Positions 1 through 8,534 of a stretch of DNA of 14,655 nt are shown here, one piece after another. Both the position numbers and the translations under genes were made by a program. Under the pieces are notes generated by a model. That model searched no databases. It had not been told where the DNA came from and worked only from the letters and a program-made list of their open reading frames with translations. Source of the stretch: Lunasporangiospora selenospora (taxonomy: Eukaryota; Mortierellomycota; Mortierellomycetes; Mortierellales; Mortierellaceae). The stretch lies in assembly GCA_015680635.1 (NCBI GenBank), contig JAABOA010000179.1:2451-17105 (forward strand), given 5' to 3'. The stretch's first letter is position 1, and each line of letters begins with the position of its first letter.

Positions 1-38
1 GGGGGGAGAAAATACTTCATAACATGAAAAAGACTTAC

Positions 39-2665
39 CCAAAGCTTCCAATAAACCCCTTCCAACCATGCATAATCTGAGTCGAAACGAGCACTTCTCG
101 ATAAATATCCTCCAAAGCCAACAGGGTCGAGTCCCATGCTGCCTTGTTCCGGATCCTTCGTCCCTTTCCCGTCGTCGTCCCACTTCCAGACACCTCATTC
201 TCAAAGGGTATAATCTTCATTACTAATTTGGGTGTCGATTCACTCTTCTTTCTTTCCTTGGGTGCTAAATCATCCTCCAGAGACTCTTTGACATACTCTT
301 TCAACCGTGTTGACCAATCCAGGTTCAAAGACTGAGATGACCGCCCGGCCTTGCTAGAGCGTCCTCGATCCTCAAAGTCTCGTCGAATGGACTGCGGTAC
401 GGGGAGATCCACCGTATAGACTTCTGAATACGAAGCTTCGCCAATCTTGGTCAAGGATTCAAGTAAACTCTTGGGCAACAATGTATCAAAGTCCATGATT
501 CCTCCTTTCTGTTGCTGTTGTTGTCTTTCAGAAAGAGAAGAATGCTTCGGCCCTTGGAATTGCTCAAAGAAGCGCTGGTCACAGATAGAGAGAAGTTCAC
601 GGATTGTAGGTCGAAAGATGAATTGTCGGTTGCCGACCAATGCTGCTGGTGGACGTCGGAGTGATCGAATTGGACGATTTGAGCGCTCGGAGGGTGTCGC
701 TTGCCGCCGTTGTTGAGGTTGCTGCTGCCTCTGTTGCGCCGTGGATGAGATCGATGTTGGTTGCTGTAGAGTCTCGGCCGTATATTGTCGTGTAATACCA
801 TCTGTCAATGTTGACAATGGCCTCTTCTCTTCAAAGATGGAAGTTGGTAATGCCACAGCAGGAGGTGGAGTACGGATTTGCTCCGCAAAGGGAAACCTTG
901 GCGAGGCGTCCTTTGGTCGAGAAATATTAGATAAGGGTGACTGTAAAAAAATATTGGGGTTGGGTTCACTGTCCTGCGGTGAGGGTAATGACAAACGTGT
1001 AGGTGGATCCAGCAGATCCCGGGACGTCGGTAACAAAGAACTTTTGCGTGACATTAAAGGTAATTCCCGCCTTGATAGGCTCAATCGACCCTCTGTTGGG
1101 ATGATGGGCGAAAAGAGAGAAGAGATGCGCCTCGCAGTTGTCTCAGAGTTTTCGGTCCAAGGCGTGTGTTGCGAATTTTGATGGCCACTTAATGGCCTTT
1201 TTAGACGCGCTCGTCGAAAAAGACTGTCGACATCATCCTGTCCATCCTCGGGTATATCTCGATCAAGAAAGAGCTGGGGTAGGCTGGAGTGGTCAGTATT
1301 GCTTTTGTCAGACCGGTTGTGGGATTTTGTAGAGACGGACTCTGAGTTTGGGGCGCCCAGAGATGTAGGAGATGTAGGCCGGTCTAGAGTATCGAATCTC
1401 ATCTGATTGGCACGTCTGCGCCGAGGTGTAATCTCTATGGAGGATATTCTCCTTCCAAGATCGACATCTGGACTATCCTCTCGTCCATTCTGCCCAAGTA
1501 CTGGACTCGCTGCTCTTTCGTATCTCGCTCCCGTCTCCACTTTGGCCAAAGTGTGTGTTGAAGTGGTGGCATTGGCTATTGTCTGACGGTCCGTGCTCGT
1601 TGACTGTAAGCGCTTTCCCTGCTGACTCTTTATGGCGGCGTGGCTGATGTGCTCTGGATCCTTTTGCGGTTGATATTGGTTGGGACGAAGATTTTGTGTA
1701 GAGCGAGAATGTGGCAAAAGTGGTGAGGGTGATCTCGAGTCCGAATCCAACAAAAACGGGTTTCTCATTGCTTTTGCAGTAATAAGAGGAGAATCAAAGG
1801 ACGACTTGATGTTGTTGAATGCAAACTGATTAGCTTGAGGCTCCGAGAACTGAGGAAGTCTTATTTGTTTCATCCGTTCTAGCATTCCTTGGGATGGTGT
1901 CCTGAACAAGACCTCGTCTTCTCCTGTGGTATTATCGGCATCCGTGTCTTCTTCCTCTGGATCATGCTCAGAAAAAAGCTTTTCCTTGAACATCACTGAC
2001 CGTAGATGAATCGACCCTGGCTTGGAAGAAGATGATCTTGAAGAGGAACTGCTCGAAAATGAGGACCGCTTTGAGTGTGCTGCCGAAGATACATTGCCTT
2101 TCGCTGGTCCATCTTTTTGAGTTGTAGAGTGCTGAGGTTTGCTGGAGCCGAACTCGGTATTGCCCTTAGAGCCGTGAGAGGGAATAGCAGGTCGCTGATC
2201 TGTGAACAGGGTTGAATGGCGGGATTTAAGAGGAGATTTGAAGCCCTGTTGATGGCCATTCCATTGCCTGTGCGATTCACCGGTGGCATCCTGCGACCCC
2301 TGTGATGACGCCACAAAATACTGTTGGTCTCTCTGGTCATTCTGTCTTCTGGGCATCTCGATCTCCAAATCATCCTCTCTATCCGAATAAATCAATGCCT
2401 CCAACATCTCGTCACTGAATTCCGGCTCAGGGCTCTCAGCCTGGACCTTGGCCCGCTTCTTGGCTTGCTCCAGAGTACGCTCTAGTCTGGCCTTTCGTTC
2501 CATTGCCAGTCGATCCCAATCAAACAATCGTTTGGTCTGTGTTGTGCTCGATGCCGCTCCTTCTGAGGCTGAAGATGACGAAACGTTCCTTTTGTTACGG
2601 CTGCCATAGGTCTTTAAGTTTGGTCTTGAGGGTTGCTTCGAGCGCAGGGAGACGGGCGCGAGCAT
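39..2665 (-). CDS. HASPIN: Haspin-type serine/threonine kinase, 3'-truncated by the window edge
   Basis: Haspins phosphorylate histone H3 on Thr3 and recruit the chromosomal passenger complex to centromeres; that role is assigned from the family. The visible first exon runs from ATG 2665 without interruption to a GTAAGT donor (intron begins at 38), giving about 875 residues. Residues 1 to about 690 are Ser/Gln/Pro-rich and look disordered, with acidic patches, poly-Ser and poly-Gln runs. The kinase N-lobe starts near residue 730: a Gly-rich-loop equivalent KIGEASYSEV (740-749), VMKIIPF with the predicted ATP-binding Lys817, and helix C REVLVS with predicted Glu857, all in haspin order. The catalytic HxD-type loop, metal-binding motif and C-lobe lie outside the window. 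KTYGSR at residues 18-23 resembles the PDS5-binding motif of haspin and Wapl. About 60 residues, longer than in human haspin, separate the loop from Lys817. Transcription diverges from the ECHDC1-like gene. The family call is fairly secure; activity cannot be judged from this fragment. Confidence 0.85.
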
Positions 2666-2747
2666 GACGACCGTTGGGACATGAAAACGAAGAATAACAT
2701 GGAAATGGGCCCCCTAGAATTGAAAAGAGCTAGACAAAACGCGCTGT

Positions 2748-2766
2748 CACACACACACACACACAC
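2748..2766. repeat. (CA)n dinucleotide microsatellite
   Basis: There are 9.5 perfect CA units, 83 to 101 bp upstream of the haspin start codon, reading as TG on the haspin sense strand. Confidence 0.95.
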
Positions 2767-2858
2767 CGAGAGCTTTTTCACATCTCCGGCTGCGTTCAGG
2801 AACAGAGCTAGGGCGAAGACGATAGCTGGATGACTGTGGCTGGATGGATCTGGGTTTC

Positions 2859-2897
2859 TTCTTCAGATCTATTTCTTCAGGTCTATTCTTCAAGACC
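2859..2897. repeat. 14-bp tandem repeat, about 2.7 copies
   Basis: TTCTTCAGATCTAT (2859-2872) is followed directly by TTCTTCAGGTCTAT (2873-2886), one mismatch apart, and by a third decayed copy, TCTTCAAGACC (2887-2897). The array lies in the haspin/ECHDC1 divergent promoter. Confidence 0.8.
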
Positions 2898-3133
2898 CAA
2901 GTTCAATTTGAATCGTGTCCCCCCAGCAATGGATATCCTACCCTTGGTCGAAAGAAAATGAAGGTGCCACCACTCTCAGTTTGGTCGGTCGGTCGGCGCA
3001 TGAAGGCTCAACTGGGCCAACCTTGGTCATTTGGACCGTGGGATAAAAATCATCAGGCACCCCAACAGTCACCTATCCGACCCAACGCCGAAATGCATGA
3101 ACCCTTCTCTCCATCTCTCCTCTCTACATCATC

Positions 3134-4402
3134 ATGTTCAAGTATAAAGCACTCGCCCTGACTAAGCGCCTTGCCGTGAACCCTGCATCCACACCTTCGC
3201 ATGCATGCATCTCACGGGCCATGACCCTTGTTGCTGCTCGACAACAACTCCCATGGCAATTCGTTCGCTCCTACTCTTGTCAGATTCAGTACCCGACCAA
3301 ACTTGATCAGCTCCGCGCCAAGTTTCGTGGGTTTGGTAGTGGCCACATTGAACTCGACATTGGTCATGCCCCAGGGCTGGCCCTGCTCACTCTTGCCAAT
3401 GGTCAAAAGCATAATGCATTGACAGGCAGAATGATGGCGGAATTAGCCGACTGCGTGGATCTCTTGGAGGCAACTTGCCACCTCCCTTCCTCCACGCCCA
3501 AGACCCCACTCTCTGCTGAGGACTTGAATCAATTGCTCCGCCCTGAATCGGGACTTGTGCTCAAGAATGCTGGGGCGCCTATTCAAAAGTGGGGCAAGGA
3601 CCATATCGAGATCTTGAATGATCTTGTCGGAATCGTCGTCACTGGAGAGGCACAGAAATCATATTGCGCCGGTCTGGGTAAGAAGGAGACTATTGTGCAG
3701 CATCGTAGCCAAAGTGGGATTGATCATTGGCATGGCTCCCTTCCTCTCCATTAATCCTCTTTGGTTCACGTGTTTGCACTATTGGTCAAACTAGATCTGT
3801 CTGCAGCCAAAGGAACCTTGTTGTCCCCAACAGGAGGAGCAGAAATGGCAGCTCTGATGGTCTCTGCACTTACCCGATTCACCCGTCTCCCACTCTTGTC
3901 GATCGCCGCCATCGAAAAGGCCGCCATCGGCGGAGGTGCCGAGATGACTACCATCTGCGATCACCGTTGCCTTAGTCAAAACGCCAAGGTTCACTTTGTC
4001 CAGACGCAGATGGGCGTTGTAACTGGCTGGGGTGGTGCAAGCCGTCTTCTTAATATTGTTTCTCGTTCGCAGGCTTTGAGACTCTTGGCAGGTGGTGAGC
4101 CGATCAAGGGTGGTTCCGAGGCCATGCAAATGGGATTCGCACAGGCCACGGCCCCTGTAGGCGAGGCAGTAGCTGAAGCAACCAAGTACATGGGCCAATA
4201 TGTGTGGGAGAAACCGCCTACAATGGACACTGAGGGCAAGAGAAGGTGTGTAGATGCCGTTCGGTCGTTCAAGAAGATTGTCAGTCGTGGAACAGATCAC
4301 GAACGTGTGGAAAACGTCTCGGAGATGGAGAAAGATTTCTTTAAGCAACTTTGGGGCGGACCTGACAACTTGAGAAGAGTCAAGGAATCAAGGTCAAAAT
4401 AG
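3134..4402 (+). CDS. ECHDC1: ECHDC1-like crotonase-fold enzyme (ethylmalonyl-CoA decarboxylase family), probably mitochondrial
   Basis: ECHDC1 decarboxylates ethylmalonyl-CoA and methylmalonyl-CoA, a metabolite-repair reaction removing side products of acetyl-CoA carboxylase. Exons are 3134-3677 and 3795-4402; the 117-bp intron is GTAAGA...CTAG. Splicing joins CAGL to DLSAAKG across a split Asp codon, giving 383 residues. Key segments are LTLANGQKHNALTG (86-98), the first oxyanion-hole region YCAGLDL (177-183), FTRLPLLSIAAIEKA, GGGAEMTTICDHR (227-239), the GWGG loop (259-262), and a C-terminal LWGGPDNL that matches the ECHDC1 ending. These fit ECHDC1 better than generic enoyl-CoA hydratase. 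The first 57 residues lack acidic residues, contain Arg/Lys, and include RSYS (45-48), like a mitochondrial processing site. Residues 114-160 are an insertion relative to the human enzyme. The start is the first ATG after a CT-rich leader. The exact substrate is inferred. Confidence 0.88.
3678..3794 (+). other. Intron of the ECHDC1-like gene
   Basis: This 117-bp intron has donor GTAAGAAG and acceptor AACTAG. It contains an in-frame TAA at 3752-3754, so retention would truncate the enzyme before GGGAE. Its removal restores the crotonase alignment exactly. Confidence 0.9.
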
Positions 4403-4652
4403 AATGGAGGTTGAGAGGGATGGGCAAGATGCTTTAGAGGCATTTTTTTTTGTTTAAACAATGCTATTGTTCAAACCCTCTACTCATTAAATCTGATGAA
4501 TGTGAAAACAAAAATACCATCGAAATTTACAAATGTCCTTTATCGTTTTACTCTGCTGGAGCGCATTGGGGACGATGCGGAGCAAATTATTCTACAAGGC
4601 GAAGCTATCTGTATGCCTGCAAAGGGATAAAACAGAAATAGATGAAAAGCGA
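4403..4652. other. Convergent 3' intergenic region with inverted repeat and possible poly(A) signal
   Basis: This 250-bp gap lies between the facing stop codons of the ECHDC1-like gene (4402, plus) and the hydrolase (4653, minus). It holds a run of Ts at 4443-4451, an 11-bp inverted repeat at 4452-4476, and ATTAAA at 4486-4491, a possible plus-strand polyadenylation signal. The open frame at 4450-4641 resembles no protein I know and is probably chance. Confidence 0.6.
4452..4476. repeat. 11-bp inverted repeat with 3-nt loop
   Basis: GTTTAAACAAT (4452-4462), loop GCT, then ATTGTTCAAAC (4466-4476). The arms match at 10 of 11 positions. In minus-strand RNA the single exception becomes a G-U pair, so the hairpin would be fully paired. 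It follows a T run and lies between convergent genes. Confidence 0.85.
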
Positions 4653-6557
4653 TCAAGGAACAGTCACTGTATCACTAACGATATCCGTTGACAGTGTGCC
4701 CTCTATGGCCACGGCATTGCCATTACCAGTCCTCATATGACCTTTTGACGATCCTGGTCGACGTGGTGTTACGGCAATGGCAAGAGCATAGTCCTCCAGT
4801 GCTGTCATAAGCATCCGTGGCCCACCATGGCCTGTGTACTTGAACTCGTTCATGTCCCATCCACACCGATGACCCAGCTCACGAGAAGCTTCGATCGGTA
4901 CCATGGTATCCAAGTGACCGCAGTATGCGTAGATATCGACTCCTGGTGGGACTTTGACATCAGCAAAATCGAATCCCGCATCGGCAACGCACATCTGGAT
5001 CTCTGCGTTGTATCCATTTGAGTGCTGCCGATTCTATAAAACAAACCAATGAGGAATTAAAAAAAAGAGAGAGAAAGGCTCCTTTGTCAGCGCCCTGGGT
5101 ATCCTGTCCATGGCCTAAAAATAAATATGTGGCAAGAAAAAAAAAGATCTTTGATCCAAATCCGTACCACATCCTGTGCCAAGGCCGGTAATAGCACCTT
5201 GTCAAAGGCTTCCTGAAATTGGACCACATAAGGATCCAAAAACTCCTCAATTCCATCGATATCCCGCCTCCGACCGCTGTTTTCCTTGCCTCGTTTGCTC
5301 TCTGCAGCCACAAAGTCATCGTCGAGTTGGGCTTTGGTCCCTGAGAGAGCATTGCTCGAAGAAAGAATTACCGAGCCAATATGATTCATTGAACTAGTCA
5401 CTGCCCATACTAACCCTAATTTAAGAAGAGAAAGAAATAAAATAGTGGATGTGTGAGTGTATGCGTGAGTGAGCAATTGGTCCGCAGGAAAATTAAAAAA
5501 AAAACTAAACCTCGAAAAGTACAAAAATCTTTTTTGAGCCAAGTCAGGGACCTTCTTTCCTCCCAACCTTACCTCGCGGGACGTGCTTTAGGAACTTGAA
5601 TGACCGACTGGTAGTCTCGGGACACTCACTGAACGGGACCCAGGGTGCCATGAGAGAGATGGGTCCAGGATGAATCCTCTCTGGGACCAACTGAAGCATT
5701 CGCATCACATAGTAATCTCCACACGAATGGCTCATCATCGAGAACTGGGCTTGGTCCGAGCACAAATGATCAATAATACTCAACACCTCTTGACAAGAAT
5801 GATCGACTCGTTCATTGATAGCTCGTCGTTGTGTTGAGGAGGAGGAGCTCTGACGGGCTCGTTTCTGGCTTTGTCCATCTGCTAAAGCGGAGGATCTGGA
5901 AAGTATGGAGAAGGGTGGAGGGGTTTGGCGTCGGTCCTGTAGAGACTCTAATCCACCATTGGCAGGCTGGTCTGGCTGTGGGCTTGGCAAAGAGCATTCT
6001 TCGTCGGAGGGTATAGAGGCTGGACGGCTAGGACTGTTGCTTCTCGATGTGTTTATTCCATCTTCTGAAAGGGTCCGTTTAGAGGTCAGTTTGGTTGCAG
6101 AGGAAGAGGAAGGTCGAAAAGGATCTGTGTAGCCGGTGCCAGGGCGATCGACACAGAGGAGTCGGATATTCAGTCGTACAGCCTGAGCATGCATGCTAGC
6201 AATTTGACGACAACTTCCACCAAGGCCATAAAAAAATACGACTAGGGTCCCGGACTTGGACCCACAGGTCGCAAAGGACACGGTCCGCCTAGGACAGGAA
6301 AAAAATGATGAAATGCCACAAAGGAAAGGGGGACATTGTTGAACAAGGTTAGTGACAGGGCAAGAGAATGAAGGTGTGTGCTACAGATGAAACTAAAGGA
6401 TGGATGAGGCTAACCCAGAGGGAAGAGTGATCCTTTGCTGCAATTGAGGCGAGTCGATGAGGGCCTTTAGGTTGAATGTCGTCACCAAGGGTGCAGAGAT
6501 GAGTTCACGGATATGATCCCTTGGCTCTGGTGGAGGGGACATGGGCTCGGAGGTCAT
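4653..6557 (-). CDS. Alpha/beta-hydrolase fold protein, four exons
   Basis: A serine hydrolase of unknown substrate. Exons, in transcription order, are 6557-6415, 6288-5573, 5415-5168 and 5033-4653; introns are 126, 157 and 134 bp. All phases agree and the product is 495 residues. The join LPSG/RTVSFATCG restores the usual strand that opens this fold. VVFFYGLGG (64-72) is the oxyanion-loop region, and CVDRPGTGYTDP (93-104) is the DRPGxG element. SHSCG (234-238) is the nucleophile elbow with predicted Ser236; its first Gly is replaced by Ser. YCGHLDTMVP carries predicted acid Asp411, and TGHGGPRML carries predicted base His438. A Ser/Pro-rich insertion of about 100 residues (107-205) interrupts the core. 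No signal peptide or membrane segment is evident. Intron 1 contains CTAAC, a plausible branch point. The fold is secure; esterase, lipase, epoxide hydrolase or other activities remain possible. Confidence 0.82.
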
Positions 6558-6858
6558 TGTGAGGGAGTGATGCTGTTGTGGTGAGAATGGGATGTGACAA
6601 AAAAAAAGTAGGATGAACAGCCGTGCCTGAAAGTATAAAAAAAAACGGTGCTCCTCTTCCTGGAAACGGGGAAATCGGCACAGGCGGTATACAAATGGGC
6701 TATCCTTTTTTTTTTTTTTAGTTTTTTTTGGTTGGGGGATAAAAAAAATTTTTTTTACAGGCTGGCTGATACCACTGACAGAGAGTTCGTGGGACTATAA
6801 AATATCTTGCTTTCTCATCTTCAACAACACTGCCTCTCCCTTCTCCTAGATTCGTTTC
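6558..6858. promoter_or_regulatory. Hydrolase promoter and 3' flank of the Ecl1-like gene, with poly(dA:dT) tracts
   Basis: This 301-bp gap separates two minus-strand genes and should hold the hydrolase promoter plus the 3' UTR of the Ecl1-like gene. It carries T14 at 6706-6719, T8 at 6722-6729, and a self-complementary A8T8 block at 6741-6756, tracts of the type that exclude nucleosomes at fungal promoters. A plus-strand TATAAAATA lies at 6796-6804, pointing into the Ecl1-like gene in antisense. I see no clear TATA box for the hydrolase. Confidence 0.5.
6796..6804 (+). promoter_or_regulatory. TATA-like element, antisense to the Ecl1-like gene
   Basis: TATAAAATA is followed within 10 to 45 bases by a CT-rich stretch with TCAACAACA, the same layout as the leaders of the real plus-strand genes here. 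No recognised plus-strand gene follows. The next sizeable plus frame, ATG at 6958 to stop at 7356 (132 codons), lies wholly antisense to the Ecl1-like exon. Confidence 0.3.
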
Positions 6859-8412
6859 TCAATCAATAAACTGAAGACTTCTAGGAAGTCGACTCGAGCA
6901 CACAGTGGCCCAGCTGGATGCCTCCTCTGCTGTAGCCTTGTTCTTGGACCCTTGCTGATGCTGCTTGAACTTTTGTCTGTGGCCATCTCCTCCTCCACCA
7001 CCACCCCCTCCTCCTTCACCTCCGCCTCCGCCTCCTACTCCCCCAGGAGACTTGATCTTTTCTTGAGTAAAGAATGCACCGTTGCATTGAGCATGTCCAG
7101 AATCCCTCCTTTGTCTCTGGTGTCGACGTTTATGTTCTCGTTCACACCCATATCCAATCAAATTACACTTTTGGACCGTCTTGATAAAAGATGCAGGCAA
7201 TGGTTCGACTTGATGCCAGCCGTTCCCCCAGATGGATGCCGACAAGGCCAAGAAACCATCGCCGTCACCATGTTGGCATTGATTCGACTTTGGAGGTGGT
7301 GGAGGGAGCTCCGAGATAAACGGCTTTTTAGTCTTGTTGTTCCCACCCTTCTGTAATGGCCCACCATTCTTTTTCTCTGACTTGGTTCGAGAAGAGGAAG
7401 AAGATAGACCTGGATTGGTAGAACGACAAGCCGACGTTCGGCAGCAGTGGTCTGGAAAGAAGAACCCATCTAATTTGGGCCAGGCATTCGAGAGGGACTC
7501 ATCCGTTGACGTTTGACAGTCGCTCGCTCTGGTGGTCGCTGTCAACGAACTCTTGCTCGTGTTGGGCTCTGTGGAACCAAGGCTGAGGGACGCTGGGTTC
7601 GAGATGGTGGGAGGAAGGATTGGAGGAAGGGTTGGAGGAGGGAGGACCTTGTTCTTTCGAGCCAGACAAGGTTGACCACACTCAACCATATTCATCCCTG
7701 GTGCTCGCTCGCTTTCGAGTGACGATGTCGAAACAATGTTGACGAGTTCGTCCATTCTTGAGTGCATCGAGTGATGGACTGACCGTTGGTCAGATGAGTG
7801 ACACTGAGGGTATACGGGCACCTCTTGCTCTGAGAGATGCCACTGTGATTGTTCGTTTGAATGGTCGTCGCCAAACGGTTGTTGGCACTGGTCCCTGCTG
7901 GCGAGAAAGGGCTGAGAATAGTCCGTTGTCGGGAGGGAAGAGACATGGCCAGGATTCGCCTGAAATGTGGTTGTCAAATGTGTATAGTAGACACTACATT
8001 GCTGTTGCAAGAAATACGTCCACTCTTCCGATTGGTTTTGGCCAGCAGGGACCTGTTCTGAACGCAGACAAAGATTTTGGCTTGGGGCTAAATACGAGGG
8101 GATTCGAACGGCTGGTCGATGGTGATGGCAAAAGGTAAGATGATCATGGTTTGTCGAGGTATCTGGGTGTTCGCATTCATGGAAGGCACAGCATGCCAAT
8201 GCGTCAGCCTTGCGGCACTCTTCAGAGCAGTAAAGACTTGATTGCTAAAACACAATGAAAGGTCAACAGGTATGAAATGGTTAAGCACTTGTGGCATCAG
8301 AATGAATGAGTGACATTCATAAAAAGAAAAGAAAAGCTCTGGCTCAAGAAGCTTGACTTACAGATTCGCTGTAAAAGTGCTTTGAGCACGCAGCGCACCA
8401 GTTGCAATCCAT
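6859..8412 (-). CDS. Ecl1-like zinc-binding protein with long low-complexity tail
   Basis: Exons are 8412-8362 (17 codons) and 8244-6859, with a 117-bp intron (GTAAGT...TTTTAG); the product is 478 residues. The joined N-terminus has C6-x2-C9 and C23-x3-C27 in the settings NWCAACSKHF and LYCSEECRKADA, followed by CCAFHECEH. A start with Asp-x-x-Trp-Cys and a later LYCSEEC is how I recall the fungal Ecl1/2/3 family (nutrient-starvation and lifespan factors), with a MYND-like treble-clef layout as the alternative. The remaining 440 residues are Ser/Pro/Gln-rich, then basic, with a poly-Gly tract (encoded at about 6986-7044) and poly-Pro. This is far longer than the fission yeast proteins, which are around 80 residues. 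The tail has no transmembrane segment. The start is supported by AAAATGG context and by the Cys motif starting at residue 3. Function is inferred from the N-terminus alone. Confidence 0.7.
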
Positions 8413-8414
8413 TT

Positions 8415-8438
8415 TGTGTGTGTGTGTGTGTGTGTGTG
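8415..8438. repeat. (TG)12 microsatellite, (CA)12 in the 5' leader of the Ecl1-like gene
   Basis: There are twelve perfect units. On the minus strand the CA run ends two bases before the ATG at 8412, so it would form the last part of the 5' UTR. Confidence 0.95.
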
Positions 8439-8509
8439 ATCAAGGAACGTGTCAAAGTTTGGATATGGCAAGGAAGGGGAAGAGTTTGTCAGATGTGAAA
8501 GGACACTTT

Positions 8510-8517
8510 AATATATA
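8510..8517 (-). promoter_or_regulatory. TATA-like element of the Ecl1-like gene
   Basis: The minus strand reads GTATATATTAAAG here, about 100 bases upstream of the ATG at 8412 and directly downstream of the AGGGG repeats. Confidence 0.5.
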
Positions 8518-8534
8518 CAGCTGTCAGAAGGAGT

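Larger units (their letters stand above)
2666..3133. promoter_or_regulatory. Divergent promoter between haspin and the ECHDC1-like gene
   Basis: This 468-bp gap separates two start codons that face away from each other, so both promoters must lie here. Visible elements are a (CA)9.5 tract at 2748-2766, a degenerate 14-bp tandem repeat at 2859-2897, a (GGTC)3 run at 2983-2994, and an AT-rich GATAAAAAT at 3042-3050, about 85 bp before the ECHDC1 ATG and a plausible TATA element on the plus strand. The last 30 bases before that ATG are CT-rich, as at the other leaders in this window. The open frames here show no recognisable protein. Confidence 0.6.

Noticed and set aside
741-1332. Plus-strand frames of 146 and 64 codons.
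   Set aside because: They mirror the disordered part of haspin on the opposite strand and show no motif of their own.
2844-3161. 105-codon plus-strand frame ahead of the ECHDC1-like gene.
   Set aside because: It overlaps the real start codon in another frame, includes the tandem repeat, and has no recognisable domain; promoter sequence explains it better.
5831-6132. Plus-strand frames across the hydrolase gene.
   Set aside because: They are antisense to the Ser-rich insertion of a well-supported exon; the low-complexity coding strand depletes stops on the other strand.
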